Source: Competibacteraceae bacterium UBA6584 (GTDB taxonomy: Bacteria; Pseudomonadota; Gammaproteobacteria; Competibacterales; Competibacteraceae). From it: 55,199 bases of DNA. Positions within the stretch are counted from its first letter, which is position 1. Every line of letters begins with the position of its first letter. Location of the stretch: positions 1 to 55,199 of the forward strand of contig DJIW01000036.1 of NCBI GenBank assembly GCA_002433805.1, given 5' to 3'. The notes beneath the pieces are model-generated. The model searched no databases. It was not told the DNA's origin and was given only the letters and a program-made list of their open reading frames with translations. Shown piece after piece: positions 50,839 through 55,199 of the stretch. A program made the translations under genes and the position numbers.

Positions 50839-52039
50839 GGTGGACTACAGCCAGTTCCCGGACGCCGCCGGCCATTTCGGCCGTTACGGCGGCCGCTTCG
50901 TGGCCGAAACGCTGATGGAAGCCTTGCACGAATTGAACGCCGCTTGGCAAAACTATCGCAGCGATCCTGAATTTCTGGCGGAATTGGACGCCGATCTGTC
51001 GCGCTATGTCGGCCGGCCCAGCCCGCTCTACCACGCCCAACGCTGGAGCCGGAAGCTCGGCGGCGCGCAAATTTATCTCAAGCGCGAAGACCTCAACCAC
51101 ACCGGCTCGCACAAGATCAACAATACCGTCGGCCAGGGCCTGCTGGCCGCGCGGATGGGCAAAACTCGGCTGATCGCCGAAACCGGGGCCGGCCAGCACG
51201 GCGTGGCCTCCGCCACCATCGCCGCCCGCCTCGGCATGGACTGCGTGGTCTACATGGGCACGGAAGACATCCGGCGACAAGCGCTGAACGTCTATCGGAT
51301 GCGGTTGCTGGGCGCGACCGTCCAGCCGGTGGATTCCGGTTCCCGCACCCTTAAAGACGCCCTCAACGAAGCCCTGCGCGACTGGGTGACCAACGTCGAT
51401 GACACCTTTTACATGATCGGCACCGTCGCCGGCCCGCATCCCTATCCTTTGATGGTGCGCGAATTCCAGGCGCTGATCGGCCGCGAGACCCGCGAGCAGA
51501 TGCTGGCCGACTGCGGCTGTCTGCCGGATGCGCTGGTCGCCTGCGTCGGCGGCGGCTCCAACGCCATCGGCCTGTTCCACCCGTTCCTGAACGACGCCGA
51601 GGTCGCCATTTATGGCGTCGAGGCGGCGGGCGCGGGCATCGACACCGGCCGCCACGCCGCCACGCTGTGCGCGGGCAACCCCGGCGTGCTGCACGGCAAC
51701 CGCACCTATCTCCTCAACGATGAAGACGGTCAGATCGTGGAAACGCATTCGGTTTCCGCCGGTTTGGACTATCCCGGCGTCGGGCCGGAACACGCCTGGC
51801 TCAAGGACATCGGCCGGGCTCAATACGTCGCCGTCACCGACGACGAAGCCCTCCGAGGTTTCCACGATCTCACCCTCACCGAAGGCATCATCCCGGCGCT
51901 GGAAAGCAGCCACGCCCTGGCCTACGCCGCCAAACTCGCCCCGACCCTGCGCTCCGATCAGCGGATCGTGATCAACCTGTCGGGACGCGGCGACAAGGAT
52001 ATTTACACGGTCGCCGCGCTGGAAGGCATCCAACTTTAA
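50819..52039 (+). CDS. trpB: Tryptophan synthase beta chain
   Basis: PLP enzyme joining indole with serine. The 406 residues start at GTG 50819, with a GAGG site at 50804-50807; an in-frame GTG at 50807 is the alternative. Visible: GRYGGRFVAETLM, the PLP-lysine motif KREDLNHTGSHKINN, the catalytic Glu region LIAETGAGQHG and the phosphate loop CVGGGSNAIG. The C-terminus has LSGRGDKDI. Overlaps trpF and is 13 bp from trpA. Confidence 0.97.
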   Translation: MKAQGNKVDYSQFPDAAGHFGRYGGRFVAETLMEALHELNAAWQNYRSDPEFLAELDADLSRYVGRPSPLYHAQRWSRKLGGAQIYLKREDLNHTGSHKINNTVGQGLLAARMGKTRLIAETGAGQHGVASATIAARLGMDCVVYMGTEDIRRQALNVYRMRLLGATVQPVDSGSRTLKDALNEALRDWVTNVDDTFYMIGTVAGPHPYPLMVREFQALIGRETREQMLADCGCLPDALVACVGGGSNAIGLFHPFLNDAEVAIYGVEAAGAGIDTGRHAATLCAGNPGVLHGNRTYLLNDEDGQIVETHSVSAGLDYPGVGPEHAWLKDIGRAQYVAVTDDEALRGFHDLTLTEGIIPALESSHALAYAAKLAPTLRSDQRIVINLSGRGDKDIYTVAALEGIQL

Positions 52040-52052
52040 TGGGTTTTACCGC

Positions 52053-52883
52053 ATGAATCGCATCACCCGCCGCTTTCAAGACTTGCGCCGCGCCGGTCGC
52101 AAGGCCCTGATTCCTTATATCACCGCCGGCGATCCCCGCCCGGAACTGACCGTCCCCATGCTGCGCGCGCTGGTCGACGCCGGGGCGGACATCCTCGAAT
52201 TGGGCGTGCCGTTTTCCGATCCGATGGCCGATGGTCCGGTGATCCAGAAGGCGTGCGAGCGCGCGCTGGCGCAGGGCATGTCCTTACGCAAGGTGCTGGA
52301 ACTTGTCGGCGAATTTCGCCAATCCGACGCTGAAACCCCGCTGGTGCTGATGGGCTATCTCAATCCCATCGAGCGGATGGGCCACGCCGCCTTCGCCGCC
52401 GCCGCCCGCGAGGCCGGCGTGGACGGCGTGCTGACCGTCGATCTACCGCCGGAAGAAGCCGCCGAAACGGTGGAGTTGCTGGATAAGGCCGGCATCGCGC
52501 CCATTTTCCTGCTCGCGCCCACCAGTTCCGACCAGCGCATCCAACACACCGCCCGCCTGGCGCGCGGCTATCTCTATTACGTTTCGCTGAAAGGCGTCAC
52601 CGGTTCGGCGGCGCTAAACGTGGCCGAGGTCGCGGCCAAACTGGAGGCGATTCGCGCCCGGACCGAGCTGCCCGTGGGCGTCGGCTTCGGCATCAAAGAC
52701 CCGCCGACCGCCGCCGCCATCGCCGAGGTCGCCGACGCCGTGGTGGTCGGCAGCACCTTGGTCGCCAAAATGGCCGAACTGGCCGACGAGCCCGAACGGA
52801 TGCGCCGCGAGGTTGCCGCGCTGTTGGGCGCGATGCGTCGGGCGATGGATCAGGTCGGCGCGCCCGCCGCGGTGGCCGACTGA
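52053..52883 (+). CDS. trpA: Tryptophan synthase alpha chain
   Basis: Cleaves indole-3-glycerol phosphate to indole and G3P; partner of TrpB. The 276 residues show catalytic Glu in ADILELGVPFSDPMADGPVIQ, Asp in DGVLTVDLPPEEA, and the loop YYVSLKGVTGS. The phosphate site is GVGFGIKDPPTA and VVVGSTLV. It is followed after 65 bp by accD, the order usual in many gammaproteobacteria. Confidence 0.97.
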   Translation: MNRITRRFQDLRRAGRKALIPYITAGDPRPELTVPMLRALVDAGADILELGVPFSDPMADGPVIQKACERALAQGMSLRKVLELVGEFRQSDAETPLVLMGYLNPIERMGHAAFAAAAREAGVDGVLTVDLPPEEAAETVELLDKAGIAPIFLLAPTSSDQRIQHTARLARGYLYYVSLKGVTGSAALNVAEVAAKLEAIRARTELPVGVGFGIKDPPTAAAIAEVADAVVVGSTLVAKMAELADEPERMRREVAALLGAMRRAMDQVGAPAAVAD

Positions 52884-52948
52884 GCCGCGTTTCGCCGAGC
52901 CCCTCGCCCGACGTCCGAACCGATCACCTTGCCACGCCGGATATCGTT

Positions 52949-53815
52949 ATGAGTTGGTACGAAAAACTGGTCCCATCGCGAATTCGCACCGACGGCCGCA
53001 ACAAGCATCAGGTTCCCGAAGGACTTTGGAACAAGTGCGAGGAATGCGGCGCGGTGCTTTACGGCACCGAACTGGAGCGCAACCTGCAGGTCTGTCCCAA
53101 ATGCGGCCATCACATGGCGATTGGAGCCCGCAAGCGCTTGCTGGGTTTTCTCGACGAGGATGGACCCACCGAAATCGGCGAGGGCATCGAACCGACCGAT
53201 TTTTTGAAATTCAAAGACAGCAAAAAATACCGCGACCGGCTGGCGCAGGCGCAAAAAGCCCATAACGAAAAAGACGCGCTGATCGCCATGCGCGGCCGGC
53301 TCAAGGGCATTCCAGTCGTCGCCGTTGCCTTCGAGTTTGCCTTCATGGCCGGCTCCATGGGCTCGGTGGTGGGCGAGCGCTTCGTCCGCGCCGCGCAAAC
53401 CGCCCTGCACGAGCACAGCCCGTTCGTCTGCTTCGCCGCCAGCGGCGGGGCGCGGATGCAAGAGGCCCTGGTGTCGCTGATGCAAATGGCCAAAACCAGC
53501 GCGGCGCTGACCCGGCTGGCCGAGCACGGCATCCCCTACCTGTCGGTGCTGACCAACCCGACCACCGGCGGCGTTTCCGCCAGCTTCGCGATGCTGGGCG
53601 ACATCAATATCGCCGAGCCGAAAGCGTTGATCGGCTTCGCCGGACCGAGGGTGATCGAACAAACCGTGCGGGAAAAGTTGCCGGCCGGTTTCCAGCGCAG
53701 CGAGTTTTTGCTGGAGCACGGCGCGATCGACATGATCGTGGACCGGCGCGAGTTGCGCGACCGCCTGGCTTCGCTGCTGGCGATGCTGACCGGCCGGGAC
53801 ACCCTGGCGACCTGA
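52949..53815 (+). CDS. accD: Acetyl-CoA carboxylase carboxyltransferase subunit beta
   Basis: Transfers CO2 from biotin to acetyl-CoA with AccA. The 288 residues have an N-terminal zinc ribbon CEECG...CPKCG, then the crotonase-fold carboxyltransferase domain with FEFAFMAGSMGSVVGERF, ASGGARMQEALVSLMQMAK, NPTTGGVSASFA and IGFAGPRVIEQT. It lies 22 bp before folC. Confidence 0.97.
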   Translation: MSWYEKLVPSRIRTDGRNKHQVPEGLWNKCEECGAVLYGTELERNLQVCPKCGHHMAIGARKRLLGFLDEDGPTEIGEGIEPTDFLKFKDSKKYRDRLAQAQKAHNEKDALIAMRGRLKGIPVVAVAFEFAFMAGSMGSVVGERFVRAAQTALHEHSPFVCFAASGGARMQEALVSLMQMAKTSAALTRLAEHGIPYLSVLTNPTTGGVSASFAMLGDINIAEPKALIGFAGPRVIEQTVREKLPAGFQRSEFLLEHGAIDMIVDRRELRDRLASLLAMLTGRDTLAT

Positions 53816-53837
53816 GTCCGGCGACGGTCCGCACGCC

Positions 53838-55142
53838 ATGCCCGAACCGCGTTTCGCTACCCTCGCCGACTGGCTGTCCTGGCAGGAAACCCTGCACCCT
53901 CGCGCCGTTGAATTGGGCTTGGATCGGGTTCGGGCGGTGCTGCGTCGCTTGCAGCCGCAACCGCCCTCTCATGCCGCCATCACGGTCGGCGGCACCAACG
54001 GCAAAGGCTCGTGCGTCGCTTTTCTGGAGGCGATGCTGCGCGCGGCTGGCTACCGCGTCGGTGCTTACACCTCGCCCCATCTCCTGCGCTACAACGAACG
54101 CATCCGCATCGACGGCGCGGAAACCGACGACGCGGCGATCCAAGGCGCGTTCGCCCGCATCGACGCCGCGCGCGGCGAACGGTCGTTGACCTATTTCGAG
54201 TTCGGCACGCTCGCGGCGTTGGAGCTGTTCCGGGACGCGGGCGTGGAGGTCGCGGTGCTGGAAGTCGGCCTCGGCGGCCGGCTGGACGCGGTCAATGTCA
54301 TCGACGCGGACGCCGCGCTGGTGGCCAGCATCGACATCGACCACGTGGAATGGCTGGGGCCGGACCGCGAAAGCATCGGCTATGAAAAAGCGGGTATTTT
54401 TCGACCGGACCGCCCGGCGATCTGCGCCGATCCCGACCCGCCCGCGCGGCTGCTGGACCACGCCCGGGCGATAGGCGCGCGGCTGTTGCTGGTCGGCCGC
54501 GACTACAATTTCGCTCGCGCCGGCCAGCATTGGCGTTGGTGCGACGGCGAAAGCCAACTCGATGCGCTACCGCTCCCGGCGTTGAGCGGCGAACATCAAA
54601 TCGGCAACGCCGCCGCCGCGCTCGCCGCGCTCGCCAGCCTGCGCCACCGTCTTCCCGTCGGCCCGGACGCCCTGCGCGCCGGCTTGGCGGCGGCGCATAT
54701 CCCCGGACGATTTCAAATCGTCCCTGGCCCGGTTGAGTGGATTCTCGACGTTGCGCATAATCCGCATGCCGCCAGGGTGCTGGCCGAGAATTTGCGGGAT
54801 CGGCCTTGCTCGGGCCGAACCTTCGCCGTGGTGGGATTGCTGGCGGATAAGGATGCCGATAGCATCATCCGAAGCTTGACCGGCGAGGTGGACAGCTGGC
54901 ATCCGGTCACGCTCGGCGGATCGCGCGGCCGCACCGGCGAGGAACTCGCCGCGCGATTGTGGGATGAAGGCCAGCGCGCAACCCCTGAAAACGAGATTAT
55001 CGAGGCCTGCCAGACCGTGAAAACCATCGCCGCTCCGGGCGACCGAATCGTCGTCTTTGGCTCGTTTCACACCGTCGCGCCGGTGTTGGCCGCGCGGCCG
55101 TGGGTTTCCAACGCTCCTCTATCGCTTGCAACGGAGGTTTAA
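53838..55142 (+). CDS. folC: Bifunctional dihydrofolate synthase/folylpolyglutamate synthase
   Basis: Adds glutamate to dihydropteroate and to folates. The 434-residue Mur-ligase-like protein has the ATP loop TVGGTNGKGSCVAFLEAML, YTSPHLLRYNERIRIDG, FEFGTLAALELFRDAGVEVAVLEVGLGGRLDAVN and IDHVEWLG. IGYEKAGIFRPDRP and the second-domain DVAHNPHAARVL follow. Standard neighbour of accD. Confidence 0.96.
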   Translation: MPEPRFATLADWLSWQETLHPRAVELGLDRVRAVLRRLQPQPPSHAAITVGGTNGKGSCVAFLEAMLRAAGYRVGAYTSPHLLRYNERIRIDGAETDDAAIQGAFARIDAARGERSLTYFEFGTLAALELFRDAGVEVAVLEVGLGGRLDAVNVIDADAALVASIDIDHVEWLGPDRESIGYEKAGIFRPDRPAICADPDPPARLLDHARAIGARLLLVGRDYNFARAGQHWRWCDGESQLDALPLPALSGEHQIGNAAAALAALASLRHRLPVGPDALRAGLAAAHIPGRFQIVPGPVEWILDVAHNPHAARVLAENLRDRPCSGRTFAVVGLLADKDADSIIRSLTGEVDSWHPVTLGGSRGRTGEELAARLWDEGQRATPENEIIEACQTVKTIAAPGDRIVVFGSFHTVAPVLAARPWVSNAPLSLATEV

Positions 55143-55145
55143 CCA

Positions 55146-55199
55146 TGGATAGCCGTTTAGCTCAACGTCTGGTCGGGGCCGCCTGTAGAACGACACATG
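55146..55199 (+). CDS. Start of a DedD/SPOR-domain-like gene, cut by the window end
   Basis: An ATG 4 bp after folC opens MDSRLAQRLVGAA, which matches the beginning of DedD-type SPOR proteins (MDxRLKQRLVGAAVL...). That is the gene expected after folC in gammaproteobacteria. After GAA the next five codons (CRTTH) are not the hydrophobic helix that should follow. Either the gene diverges or the last ~15 bases belong to another junction. Only 18 codons are visible. Confidence 0.5.

Overview
The window is a GC-rich, gene-dense stretch of a bacterial chromosome, most likely from a gammaproteobacterium. Evidence for this is the gene order trpF-trpB-trpA-accD-folC-(dedD), the aa3 oxidase cluster with SURF1, a SCO-like protein, Cox11 and a DUF2909 twin-transmembrane protein, and the bioH-bioC pair. 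Both high- and low-affinity haem-copper oxidases sit beside a pyruvate:ferredoxin oxidoreductase. That points to a facultative organism living across aerobic/anaerobic shifts, similar in lifestyle to Competibacter/Contendobacter-type bacteria. This lineage guess is inference, not proven by the sequence. I saw no rRNA, tRNA, CRISPR array or intact insertion sequence.

Layout. 1-2.4 kb: the 3' remnant of an HNH-nuclease-like gene, then a two-gene alkylation-repair operon (Ada-domain AlkA and Ogt). 2.7-5.0 kb: a Bax-inhibitor-1 family membrane protein, then birA-coaX on the minus strand. 5.1-13.9 kb (minus): a complete cbb3 oxidase locus ccoNOQP-ccoGHIS ending in a 33-residue membrane protein that I do not recognise. 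14.1-22.4 kb (mostly minus): the aa3 oxidase locus, with DUF2244, coxB(ctaC), coxA(ctaD), a small assembly protein, cox11(ctaG), coxC, a divergent twin-TM protein, SURF1, a SCO-like protein, ctaA and cyoE(ctaB). 22.5-27.4 kb: bioH-bioC, a membrane protein, and a comF frame that has no stop before phosphoglucomutase. 27.5-34.0 kb (minus): a GltD-like FAD/Fe-S protein, pyruvate:ferredoxin oxidoreductase and a dihydroorotate-dehydrogenase-like protein, which together look like an anaerobic pyruvate/NAD(P)H electron-transfer module.

34.4-46.5 kb: a medium-chain dehydrogenase, then the most interesting element here, two tandem small-RNA genes of identical length (35473-35718). Each has its own sigma70-type promoter, a 5' hairpin, a single-stranded pyrimidine-rich anti-Shine-Dalgarno-like core and a strong terminator. 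After them come an orphan msrQ, parC, a DUF4143 ATPase bracketed by a Uma2 gene and a Uma2 3' remnant, an N-carbamoylputrescine amidase, an isocitrate-lyase/PEP-mutase family enzyme, a dual-specificity phosphatase with a glucan-phosphatase-like active site, an AhpD-like protein, DUF2892, a TehA/SLAC1 channel and der. 46.6-55.2 kb (plus): an alanine/sodium symporter, an aspartate/glutamate racemase family protein, an MFS transporter, trpF-trpB-trpA, accD, folC and the first codons of a DedD/SPOR-like gene cut by the window end.

How the parts fit together: the cbb3 and aa3 loci lie back to back, so haem A/O synthesis, copper delivery and both terminal oxidases occupy about 17 kb. The pyruvate module would supply reduced ferredoxin and acetyl-CoA when oxygen is short. 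The tandem sRNAs are good candidates for post-transcriptional regulators, with unknown targets.
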